From: JADFNO01 sp965369945
Lineage (GTDB): Bacteria; Planctomycetota; Phycisphaerae; Phycisphaerales; SM1A02
NCBI GenBank assembly: GCA_965369945.1
Contig: CBDUST010000207.1
Location: 1-8,199, forward strand
Length of the DNA stretch: 8,199 nt
Direction: 5' to 3'
A program made the translations under genes and the position numbers. Positions 1 through 5,754 of this stretch are shown here, in pieces. Each line of letters starts with the position of its first letter. Position 1 is the stretch's first letter. A model generated the notes under the pieces. The model saw nothing but the letters and a program-made list of their open reading frames with translations, did not search any database and was not told the origin of the DNA.

Positions 1-3
1 ATT

Positions 4-144
4 CTCAAACCCCAGGCCTCAAGCCTCAAGCCCCAAGCCTTCTTCTCGCCACAGGCGGACGCAGATGGGAGAGAGAGGCACGTAGGCAGGTAGGCACGAA
101 GGCACGAAGCGGGGAACAACGCTGACCGGTGATGGCTGATAGCT
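4..144. repeat. Composite short-tandem-repeat element, copy 1
   Basis: Three small arrays sit in a row. Positions 4-38 are five heptamers of consensus CYCAAGC. Positions 76-107 are four octamers of consensus AGGCACGW. Positions 121-141 are three heptamers of consensus GCTGATS (GCTGACC, GGTGATG, GCTGATA). An AGATGGG motif lies at 63-69, 13 nt before the start of the octamers. The same order and spacing of AGATGGG, octamers and GCTGATS heptamers recurs at 3844-3971. The element abuts the point where homology to the neighbouring methyltransferase pseudogene ends (about 166). I see no coding potential here. Function is unknown. Confidence 0.75.
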
Positions 145-166
145 CTTTGCTCGTGCCGAGTGTCCA

Positions 167-601
167 AGCCGTACGGCCGCCGGAGCGATCACGGTCGAGA
201 TGAACGCGCGGTCCTTTCAGTTCTATCACGGCGGCCGGATCGCGGGATTCGCTCGGTTTGAATCAGCCGAGGATGGCGTCTGGCTCCCCGCCAAAGAAGT
301 TCCAATGCTGTTCCAGGTTCCATTCGCCAGCGCCCTCGGAGAATCGCGAGAAGTGGAGCGCGCTACCGAAGACGTCACCGAAGAACTCGCCCTGGAGTTG
401 GGTCTCGTGCATCTGTTGGAGTTGGCCGCTGGACTCCAGGTCCGCCCACTTGATCAGAATCTCATGAGCGGCAGCAAGATCTGCGCCTTCCAACTGACGA
501 CTCTCAGCAGCGCGACTGAGCAGGCGCGGCAGGATGAGCCTTTCGCTCCGCGGGTGCCGGGCAGCCTGGGGGGTTTCGTCAGAAAAGAACGTGTGTTGCA
601 T
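167..601 (-). pseudogene. Decayed N-terminus of a type IIG/Eco57I-like DNA methyltransferase
   Basis: Read on the minus strand from 601, the frame contains AAHEILIKWADLESSG, then ETQLQGEFFGDVFGSAL, then NLEQHWNFFGGEPDAILG. From recall, this is the order seen in the N-terminal domain of large class I SAM-dependent DNA methyltransferases of restriction-modification systems. An in-frame TGA at 265-263 follows. The same frame then reads FKPSESRDPAA and VIELKGPRVHLDRDR-SGGRTA down to 167, which is the expected continuation of that domain (family pattern: IELKGP...LDRDR..GRT). After GRTA the homology stops and repeat sequence begins. The methyltransferase catalytic region (NPPY-type motif) is absent. 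The ATG at 601 has no clear ribosome binding site. I read this as a nonsense mutation plus 3' truncation, so a dead gene. The family call is from memory of motifs, not a search. Confidence 0.7.
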
Positions 602-611
602 TCAATCGATT

Positions 612-881
612 CTACAGGTAACGTCCCGGTGTGTTCAGCGGGATGGTCAGCCCGGGGTACGTGATCGTGGACGGCTTCTTCGGCGTGCGGGGGTGCGTTG
701 TATGCGGGCGCTCATCGCACCTGGTGTGTTCACTGGGGCCTAAATGGGGCAGTTGATTGTGTTTGGGAGCGACGCTGCGCTTCTGGCGGATCGTTCGGCG
801 CGCGGTGGACGGGCCAAGTGTGAGCAACCACAGAATCGCGGCGTAGAAGATCGTGTTGATCGCAAAGCCAGGCCGGATGGG
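612..881 (-). pseudogene. Fossil C-terminus of a planctomycete membrane protein
   Basis: On the minus strand, downstream of an in-frame TGA at 884-882, the frame reads PIRPGFAINTIFYAAILWLL and then TLGPSTARRTIRQKRSVAPKHN. A hydrophobic GFAINT-(L/V/I)FYAA-ILWLL helix followed by an RRxIRxKR basic run and a CPxCGY zinc-ribbon start is a tail I recall from many small Planctomycetota proteins. Here both expected cysteines are lost (AP-K-HN in place of CP-x-CG). The upstream half is missing or frameshifted, and a second in-frame stop lies at 917-915. No start is available. It overlaps the upstream region of the protease gene on the other strand, so part of that promoter region is built from this remnant. 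The exact right and left limits are uncertain. Confidence 0.5.
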
Positions 882-993
882 TCAGCCTCGTCTCAATTGG
901 TAATTCTTGATCGATCAGGGGGTTTTCAGTTGATTCCAGGGGCCTGGTCGTGGACACTAGTTCTTGGCGACGGACTCGCAATTCCCACGCATA

Positions 994-997
994 GGAG
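994..997 (+). promoter_or_regulatory. Ribosome binding site of the protease gene
   Basis: GGAG lies 7 nt before the ATG at 1005. It decides this start over the open frame that extends back to 744, because the residues after 1005 form a clean signal peptide and the upstream stretch is antisense to a fossil gene. Confidence 0.75.
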
Positions 998-1004
998 ATC
1001 GTTG

Positions 1005-3455
1005 ATGGGCAGGTTCATCGTGATCGGTTTGATTCTACTGGCGACCCAGGCGCTGGGCGGGACGTCAGCCTTGGCGCAGACGGCGCCGCTGCCTCGTCAG
1101 ACGATCGAGGTTGATATCGATTCCGGACTCGTCCTGAATCTGGCGATCGCGCGCAGTATCGTGTATTCCACAAAGATTCAGGTGCCCAACTCGACGTGGA
1201 TTCGCCTGACGTTCGACGAGGCGACATTGGCTCGTACTCCTTTAGGCGGCCAATCCACGGTGCTGCGCATTACTTCCTTGGTCGACGGTGCGACTCAACA
1301 TCACACGACGCAGACGCTTGCGCAATGGAGCAACACATCGGCCTACTTCAACGGCGATGCGGTTCAGTTGGATCTGATCGCAGATCCCGCTGCCGGCACA
1401 AGTCGTGTACGAATCACGCAAATAATTGTCAGCGCGGACGGCGGAGACGTGATGCCCGCCTCTATCTGTGGGCCGACCGACGATCGTTTGCCCTCGGACG
1501 ATCCCCGTTCGGGTCGCGCCTTGCCCATCGGTTGCACTGCCTGGTTATTTAACGACGCGAACAATTGCCTGCTCACGGCCGGCCATTGTTCGACCAACAG
1601 CCTGCAGGTCGTCCAGTTCAACGTTCCCCTGTCCGATGGTGGGGGCAACATCCAGCATCCGGGTCCTGAGGACCAATACACCGTGGACGTGTCCTCGAAG
1701 CAATCGGTCAACGGGGGTGTGGGCAACGACTGGGGGTACTTCGGATGCTTCCCAAACTCGGAAACCGGCTTGACGCCGGGCGAAGCGCAGGGCGCGGTCT
1801 TCACGCTCGCCAACACACCGCCGCCGGTGCAGGGGCAGGACATTCGAATCACCGGGTACGGCGTTGATGGCTCACCGCCTGAGTGGAACCAGACCCAACA
1901 AACTCACGCCGGGCCGTATGTCACGTTCTCCGGCTCGACGGTGCAATACCAGACGGATACAACGGGTGGAAATTCGGGGTCGCCCGTCATCAACGACGAG
2001 AACGGCTTGGCCATTGGTATCCATACGCACGGCGGCTGCTCCGGTGGCGGGGGTCAGAACTCCGGAACCGGGTCCAATCACGCCGGATGGCAAGCTGCGC
2101 TGACCGACCCGCAGGGTGTTTGCGCGCCCTTGCCGCTGCTGAGCTTCAACTTCCCCGATGGGCTTCCTGAATTATTGAACCCTGCCGGCGATATGATCCG
2201 AGTCGAAGTGAGCGGTCAGAACGGCGGTGAACCGCTAAGCGGCAGCGGAAAACTGTTCTATGACATCGGCGATGGATTCATCGAAGTCGACATGGTCGAA
2301 GTCGATCCCAACGTCTATGACGCGGTGTTCCCAGCCACACCGTGCACGACTCCGGTGGACTTCTTCTTTAGCGCCCAAACGACCAAGGGCGATGAGATTA
2401 CGGACCCGCTCCTCGCGCCGGTTAATCACTACAGCGCTCTGAGCGCTCTTGAGTTGGTTATCTCATTCGCCGACGATTTCGAGGCCGATCTTGGGTGGAC
2501 CACGAGCGGCAACGCCGGCTCGGGCCAGTGGCAGCGCGGCATTCCCGTGGATTGCAATCGAGGCGATCCCCCCACCGACGGTGACGGCTCGAGCCGCTGC
2601 TATCTCACGGAGAACGACGCCGGAGATTGCAACAGCGACGTTGACGATGGCTCGGTCACCCTGACCTCGCCGATCATGGACGCCTCCGCTGAGGGAACCG
2701 TGATCTCCTACTTCCGCTGGTATTCCAATTCCGAAGGCGACAGCCCGTTCCAGGACATCTTTGTTATCGAGGTTTCCGACGACGGCGGGACAAGTTGGGT
2801 CACCCTGGAGACTGTGGGACCGACCGGGCCGGATGTAAGCGGCGGTTGGTTCGAAAAGCAGTTCCTCATCGCCGATTTCGTCGAGCTGACCGATCAGTTC
2901 CGTATCCGCTTCATCGCGTCGGATACGGACCCACAATCGATTGTTGAGGCGGGGGTCGACGGCCTGCAGCTGTTCTCGATCATCTGCGATTCTGAAACTA
3001 TAACTCCACCCGACGACTTCAGCGCGTTCCGTGGTTTTTATGATTCCGGTACGCTCGACGACCTTCTGGACTCGGATGACAGCGATCTGTGTTACGAACC
3101 GGGTATCGTACTCAATCAAACCGAAGCTCCGGTCACGCTGGATTTTCTAGGAACGTTGCCAAACGATTCTCCGGCTTCGCTCGACGTGACGATCGAATCG
3201 TCGGCGAACACCGTCGGTTTGGAACTGACATTCTCATTCTGGAACTTCAACACGAATTCGTGGGATATCGTTGGTACGGACGCGCAATCGCTCAACGCCG
3301 ATACGATCAGGACGTTCGCCGGCAATCCGGCGGATCATGTAGAGCCGGGCACTGGCGAAGTGAGGACTCGATACGAAGTTCGTGTCGTGAGCTTCATATT
3401 CATATTCCCGTGGTTGGATTGCGTCGACCATGTCTTCTGGTCGACGACGAACTAA
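1005..3455 (+). CDS. Secreted multidomain trypsin-like serine protease
   Basis: An 816-residue exported peptidase predicted to act outside the cytoplasm. Residues 1-25 are a signal peptide (MGRFIVIGLILL..., Ala-rich end SALAQ). Residues about 30-150 form a beta-rich pre-domain. A likely propeptide/hinge CGPTDDR...GCTAWLF starts near Cys155. The catalytic triad is visible: His194 in LLTAGHC, Asp242 in GNDWGYF and Ser324 in GGNSGSP. The GNSGSP form resembles V8/glutamyl-endopeptidase-like S1 enzymes. Residues about 380-485 look like an Ig/fibronectin-like module. Residues about 490-660 look like a MAM-like jelly-roll that starts DDFEADLGW and is Asp-rich, possibly calcium binding. Residues about 665-816 (DDFSAFRGFYDSG... 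to the end) resemble a C-terminal module I recall from planctomycete exoproteins. Unlike the other exported proteins here, it lacks a PEP-CTERM signal. The fold is confident; cleavage specificity and substrate are unknown. It is convergent with the small gene at 3530. Confidence 0.9.
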   Translation: MGRFIVIGLILLATQALGGTSALAQTAPLPRQTIEVDIDSGLVLNLAIARSIVYSTKIQVPNSTWIRLTFDEATLARTPLGGQSTVLRITSLVDGATQHHTTQTLAQWSNTSAYFNGDAVQLDLIADPAAGTSRVRITQIIVSADGGDVMPASICGPTDDRLPSDDPRSGRALPIGCTAWLFNDANNCLLTAGHCSTNSLQVVQFNVPLSDGGGNIQHPGPEDQYTVDVSSKQSVNGGVGNDWGYFGCFPNSETGLTPGEAQGAVFTLANTPPPVQGQDIRITGYGVDGSPPEWNQTQQTHAGPYVTFSGSTVQYQTDTTGGNSGSPVINDENGLAIGIHTHGGCSGGGGQNSGTGSNHAGWQAALTDPQGVCAPLPLLSFNFPDGLPELLNPAGDMIRVEVSGQNGGEPLSGSGKLFYDIGDGFIEVDMVEVDPNVYDAVFPATPCTTPVDFFFSAQTTKGDEITDPLLAPVNHYSALSALELVISFADDFEADLGWTTSGNAGSGQWQRGIPVDCNRGDPPTDGDGSSRCYLTENDAGDCNSDVDDGSVTLTSPIMDASAEGTVISYFRWYSNSEGDSPFQDIFVIEVSDDGGTSWVTLETVGPTGPDVSGGWFEKQFLIADFVELTDQFRIRFIASDTDPQSIVEAGVDGLQLFSIICDSETITPPDDFSAFRGFYDSGTLDDLLDSDDSDLCYEPGIVLNQTEAPVTLDFLGTLPNDSPASLDVTIESSANTVGLELTFSFWNFNTNSWDIVGTDAQSLNADTIRTFAGNPADHVEPGTGEVRTRYEVRVVSFIFIFPWLDCVDHVFWSTTN

Positions 3456-3529
3456 CAACTGCGACGGGTCCAAAGCGCACTTCGGCAGCGACAAGTAGGT
3501 CGAAGCGTCGAAATACTGAGAGCTGACCG

Positions 3530-3757
3530 CTACCCCTTCTTGCTGCGGCGCGGTAGTCGGGGCGAACCTCCGCCGCTGCTGCGGCCGACGCTGTCTACGC
3601 CGAAGGGATTGCTCGCAAAGGTGGAGGGCTGGTCGGGGATTGACGCGTTGGAATCGCCGCTCCGGTTCGCCTCAGCACGTGCGGCCTTGGCGGCCTTGGC
3701 CTTCTTGTCTTTGCGAGCCTTGGCCTTCCTCAGTTTCTCGCGGTCGCGCTTTGCCAT
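3530..3757 (-). CDS. Small Lys/Arg/Ala-rich hypothetical protein
   Basis: A 75-residue protein of unknown function. Residues 1-30 are a charged, helix-forming MAKRDREKLRKAKARKDKKA run continuing into KAAKAARAEANR. The rest is a Ser/Gly/Pro-rich tail (SNPFGVDSVGRSSGGGS) ending in a basic RRSKKG. There is no membrane segment. The start at 3757 is chosen because GGAAGG lies 5 nt upstream; an alternative ATG at 3796 would add 13 residues without such a site. The composition suggests nucleic-acid or ribosome binding, but that is inference from charge only. It is convergent with the protease gene, with 74 nt between the two stops and no hairpin terminator visible. The plus-strand frame over the same bases is Leu/Ala-rich and looks like a shadow. 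Confidence 0.65.
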   Translation of the reverse strand: MAKRDREKLRKAKARKDKKAKAAKAARAEANRSGDSNASIPDQPSTFASNPFGVDSVGRSSGGGSPRLPRRSKKG

Positions 3758-3762
3758 GATGT

Positions 3763-3768
3763 CCTTCC
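3763..3768 (-). promoter_or_regulatory. Ribosome binding site of the small basic protein
   Basis: GGAAGG on the minus strand, followed by 5 nt and then the ATG at 3757. It decides the start and is the main sign that this small gene is translated. Confidence 0.65.
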
Positions 3769-3843
3769 GGGTCCCGTGTTTCGGTTGTACTGTCATTATT
3801 CATGGTCCGCGGGCCCGAGGCGAGCGGCTTGGAGGATACACAT

Positions 3844-3971
3844 AGATGGGTGAAGAAAGGCACCAAGGCATCGTGGCATGAGGTGTAAAGCCGCGACCAG
3901 TGGTCGCGGTTCGTCGAAGCAGAAGACGTCGAAACGTCGGCACGCTGATGGCTGATCGCTGATGGCTTATA
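3844..3971. repeat. Composite short-tandem-repeat element, copy 2
   Basis: AGATGGG at 3844-3850 is followed 13 nt from its start by three octamers (3857-3864 AAGGCACC, 3865-3872 AAGGCATC, 3873-3880 GTGGCATG). A spacer with two inverted repeats comes next, then heptamers GCTGATG, GCTGATC, GCTGATG and a degenerate GCTTATA (3944-3971). Order, orientation and the 13-nt spacing match copy 1 at 63-141. The CYCAAGC heptamers of copy 1 are absent. It lies in non-coding DNA upstream of the methyltransferase cluster. Confidence 0.7.
3891..3909. repeat. Perfect 19-bp palindrome
   Basis: CCGCGACCA-G-TGGTCGCGG has two perfect 9-nt arms around one central base. It lies inside composite repeat copy 2, followed by a GACGT-CGAA-ACGTC mini-hairpin at 3925-3938. 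No T-run follows either, so they are not intrinsic terminators. They could be a protein-binding site or simply part of the repeat. Confidence 0.6.
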
Positions 3972-3980
3972 ACTCCGTAC

Positions 3981-4054
3981 GTGCCTTCTTCTCCAGTGTC
4001 GTTCTGAGCCGCGCAAGGACTAAGAAAATCACCCGGAGGCCTTTTCCTTCCCGC
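3981..4054. repeat. Dispersed ~75-nt repeat, copy A
   Basis: The stretch from GTGCCTTCTTCTCC through the core CGCGCAAGGACT to CCTTTTCC-CCGC is closely matched at 7858-7935 in the same orientation, with roughly four fifths of positions identical by eye. Both copies lie in intergenic DNA. The element gives spurious FFSxVVLxRART reading frames, which explains several short open frames here. Confidence 0.75.
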
Positions 4055-4292
4055 TGTTTTGACCGCCAGGAGGCCCCAAGAAAGGCGAATTCGGCCACAA
4101 AACTCTTGACAGCACCCGGGGATTGCTGCACCATAAATGTTCCGCAGGCTCCTCTTGAGCCACCCCTTCCGGGCCACGCGGACCTCCAAGAGAGAGGGCA
4201 ATAGTGCCATCCACGGCCCTGAGGCCGTGACGGTTTGTTCGTTCGCTTCCGAATGGTTTGTCCGCTAACAACGCGGCGGGCCGAGACATAGC
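4055..4292. other. Non-coding stretch upstream of the methyltransferase
   Basis: I see no gene in this interval. It holds a perfect hairpin CACGGCC-CTGA-GGCCGTG at 4212-4229 that is not followed by a T-run. A TTGACA hexamer lies at 4106-4111 with only a poor CATAAA at 4132-4137 (20-nt spacer), so it is a weak promoter candidate. GGTTTGTTCG at 4232-4241 is partly repeated as GGTTTGTCCG at 4255-4264. A long minus-strand open frame crossing this interval is antisense to the methyltransferase and repeats, and I do not accept it as a gene. Confidence 0.5.
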
Positions 4293-4362
4293 ACCTTTGT
4301 GCGGCAAGAAGATTCCCATGGGAATGAAAGAAACTACGACTGCCTCGCTCGACGGTGCTGCG
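4293..4362 (+). repeat. PEP-CTERM-type leader copy in front of the methyltransferase
   Basis: ACCTTTGTGC, a 25-26 nt spacing to ATG, and the first codons up to TACGACT-n-CCTCGCTC-nn-CGGTGC match 5681-5754, the leader and signal-peptide start of the PEP-CTERM gene at 5707. The last 28 nt agree at 24 positions by hand count. The reading frame is preserved through a 3-nt gap. The encoded text TTTASLDGAAL parallels TTTSLFGAAIL of that signal peptide. Confidence 0.7.
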
Positions 4363-5124
4363 CTGACATCGCGGCCGCACGCGGTTAGGATGCCCTGGAT
4401 GGGTAGAGTGAATCAGACCCTGTCGCGGCTCAAGCTGCGCTTTCCGCGCGCGGCGCACGCCGTCCGCTCGATCCTGCCCGGCTGGCAGAGCTACCGGAAG
4501 CAGTTTGAGAACAAGACCCCGCAGGAGATCTTCTCGCAGATCTACGAGGAGAACCAGTGGGGCAACGATGAGTCGCGCTCCGGCGACGGCTCGACGCTGG
4601 AGGCGACGGCGTCCCTCCGCCGCGAGCTGCCCCGGGTGCTTGCCGAACTCGGCGCCCGGTCGGTGCTCGACGCGCCGTGCGGCGACTTGCACTGGATGCG
4701 AGAGGTCGAGCTCGGCATCGAACAGTACGTCGGCGGCGACATCGTCCCGTCGCTGGTGGAGCATCTGAGCGCCGAGTTCGCCAGTGATCCCCGGCGCACG
4801 TTTCGCTTGATCGACCTGACGACCGATCCGCTGCCGGACGTGGACGTCCTCTTCTGTCGCGATTGTCTCCAGCATCTAGCGGTGAACCTCGCGCAGCGGG
4901 TGCTCGACAACTTCCGCCGCTCGTCCTGCCAGCACCTGATCACCACGACCTTCCCGGACGTCAAGTTCAACCCGCGCGGATTCACAGGCGGGACGAACAC
5001 GCTCAACCTGCAGATCGCGCCGTTCAATCTCCCGGCGCCGCTGCACTTCATTGAGGATCACGGATCCAACGACGACGTGTTCCGGCGCTGCATGGGCGTG
5101 TGGAGCCACGACCAACTCGTCTGA
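4318..5124 (+). CDS. Class I SAM-dependent methyltransferase
   Basis: From 4318 this is a 268-residue soluble Rossmann-fold methyltransferase. Motif I is VLDAPCGD at residues 116-123. The acidic second-strand region is VGGD, and motif IV/post-I is DVLFCRDCLQHL at 176-187, followed by LITTTFPD and a TGG...LNLQIAPFNLPAPL segment. An EESNQWG-like N-terminal block (NQWGNDESRSGDGSTLEAT) precedes motif I. I recall this arrangement from bacterial methyltransferases of unknown acceptor, often near surface-glycan genes. It is full length at the C-terminus (MGVWSHDQL). The first ~15 codons match a PEP-CTERM signal-peptide start rather than this family. The native start may be the ATG at 4399, which has AGGA at 4387-4390. 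The coding region is clearly richer in GC (4621-4680: 78% by hand count) than the gene downstream (5461-5520: 58%), consistent with separate origin. Substrate is unknown. Confidence 0.88.
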   Translation: MGMKETTTASLDGAALTSRPHAVRMPWMGRVNQTLSRLKLRFPRAAHAVRSILPGWQSYRKQFENKTPQEIFSQIYEENQWGNDESRSGDGSTLEATASLRRELPRVLAELGARSVLDAPCGDLHWMREVELGIEQYVGGDIVPSLVEHLSAEFASDPRRTFRLIDLTTDPLPDVDVLFCRDCLQHLAVNLAQRVLDNFRRSSCQHLITTTFPDVKFNPRGFTGGTNTLNLQIAPFNLPAPLHFIEDHGSNDDVFRRCMGVWSHDQLV

Positions 5125-5273
5125 GGCCTCGTCGTCCCAAGCCGGGGTAGAAAAGGTAGCAGGGTGAATTCTTGGAACCTTTGCGGCCAAGACAATAGTC
5201 CCGACAACCTTTTCATCTCCCCGATACGACAGGTGCGAACCGCTCAGCAACCCAACAGACGAGCAAGGGGTCC

Positions 5274-5657
5274 GTGAACTCAGTCTATCCCCACCCCAAC
5301 CCAAGCGGCCTGACCGGGCCTCCATTGAGCTTTGGCAGAACGATGGTCGCCTTCGGCCTAAGCAGCATCAGGACAGTTGCGCTCAGCTCAAACCTCTCGC
5401 CCAGCACGTTCGGTGGTACTAGAGTCATTCTCTTCACAGTTAGTTCTAGCACCTCCAACTACGTTGGATTCAGGTTTGGCGGCAACGTCGGCTGGTTCTC
5501 GTTCAGTGTCGCGGGCTTTGGCACTGACATCCACTATCTCGAAGGCCGCTATGGCAACGCGGGCGAAAGTGTTCACGTCATCCCGTCACCGGGTGCACTG
5601 GCCCTGTTGACACTCGGCGCTGTCGGCGTTCGCCGCAAGCGCAAACGAGCAGCGTAA
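5274..5657 (+). CDS. Headless PEP-CTERM sorting-domain protein (likely 5' truncated)
   Basis: The frame is open from 5199, after a TAG at 5196-5198, but the first usable start is GTG 5274, giving 127 residues. No signal peptide is present. The text begins mid-domain, with a beta-rich segment (NYVGFRFGGNVGWFSFSV, then GRYGNAGESVHV) that resembles the end of common PEP-CTERM protein bodies. Residues 103-127 are the sorting signal: PSPGALALLTLGAVG, a hydrophobic helix, then RRKRKRAA. Such signals are used by exosortases to place proteins at the cell surface, but they need Sec export first, so this product as it stands should not be exported. AAGGGG lies only 3 nt before the GTG, which is a poor site. 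It sits 149 nt after the methyltransferase and 49 nt before the next gene. Best read as the stranded 3' part of a PEP-CTERM gene. Confidence 0.6.
   Translation: MNSVYPHPNPSGLTGPPLSFGRTMVAFGLSSIRTVALSSNLSPSTFGGTRVILFTVSSSTSNYVGFRFGGNVGWFSFSVAGFGTDIHYLEGRYGNAGESVHVIPSPGALALLTLGAVGVRRKRKRAA
5580..5657 (+). repeat. PEP-CTERM cassette copy 1
   Basis: These 78 nt, ending at the TAA, differ from 7601-7678 at 6 positions by hand count. They also match the core of 6211-6274. The copies are conserved at DNA level, including synonymous sites. Confidence 0.85.
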
Positions 5658-5680
5658 GAGGACCGACCGAAACTACTAAT

Positions 5681-5754
5681 ACCTTTGTGCAGACGGAAGT
5701 ATCCCGATGGAACAGAAAAAACTAAGTACGACTACCTCGCTCTTCGGTGCGGCG
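5681..5754 (+). repeat. PEP-CTERM leader copy of the intact gene
   Basis: Counterpart of 4293-4362. It includes GGAAG at 5695-5699 (ribosome binding site, 7 nt before ATG 5707) and the first 16 codons of the signal peptide. A weaker look-alike, ACCTTTG-CGGCCAAGACA, occurs at 5177-5194. Confidence 0.7.

Noticed and set aside
4..141. Tandem repeats as a CRISPR array
   Set aside because: Units are 7-8 nt and directly adjacent, with no spacers of constant length and no cas genes.
263..265. TGA as a recoded codon in the methyltransferase fossil
   Set aside because: TGA is used as the stop of the intact methyltransferase at 5122-5124, and the fossil is truncated anyway, so a nonsense mutation is simpler.
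200..664. 154-residue plus-strand open frame
   Set aside because: Its residues are not family-like, while the opposite strand carries recognisable methyltransferase motifs on both sides of a stop.
744..1004. Upstream extension of the protease frame
   Set aside because: The extra 87 residues have no signal peptide and lie antisense to a fossil gene, whereas ATG 1005 has GGAG upstream and starts a clean signal peptide.
4106..4137. TTGACA promoter upstream of the methyltransferase
   Set aside because: The nearest -10-like hexamer is CATAAA at a 20-nt spacing, and the -24/-12 elements of a sigma-54 site are also not met. It is kept only as a remark in the gap entry.
4212..4229. CACGGCC-CTGA-GGCCGTG as a terminator
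   Set aside because: The hairpin is perfect but no T-run follows and no gene ends just upstream on either strand.
3967..4875. 302-residue open frame on the minus strand
   Set aside because: It is antisense to the methyltransferase core, whose motifs are clear, and continues through intergenic repeats. Long antisense frames are expected in GC-rich genes.
5164..5277. Short GTG-initiated frame after the methyltransferase
   Set aside because: It ends after 37 residues with no recognisable content and is out of frame with the PEP-CTERM body.
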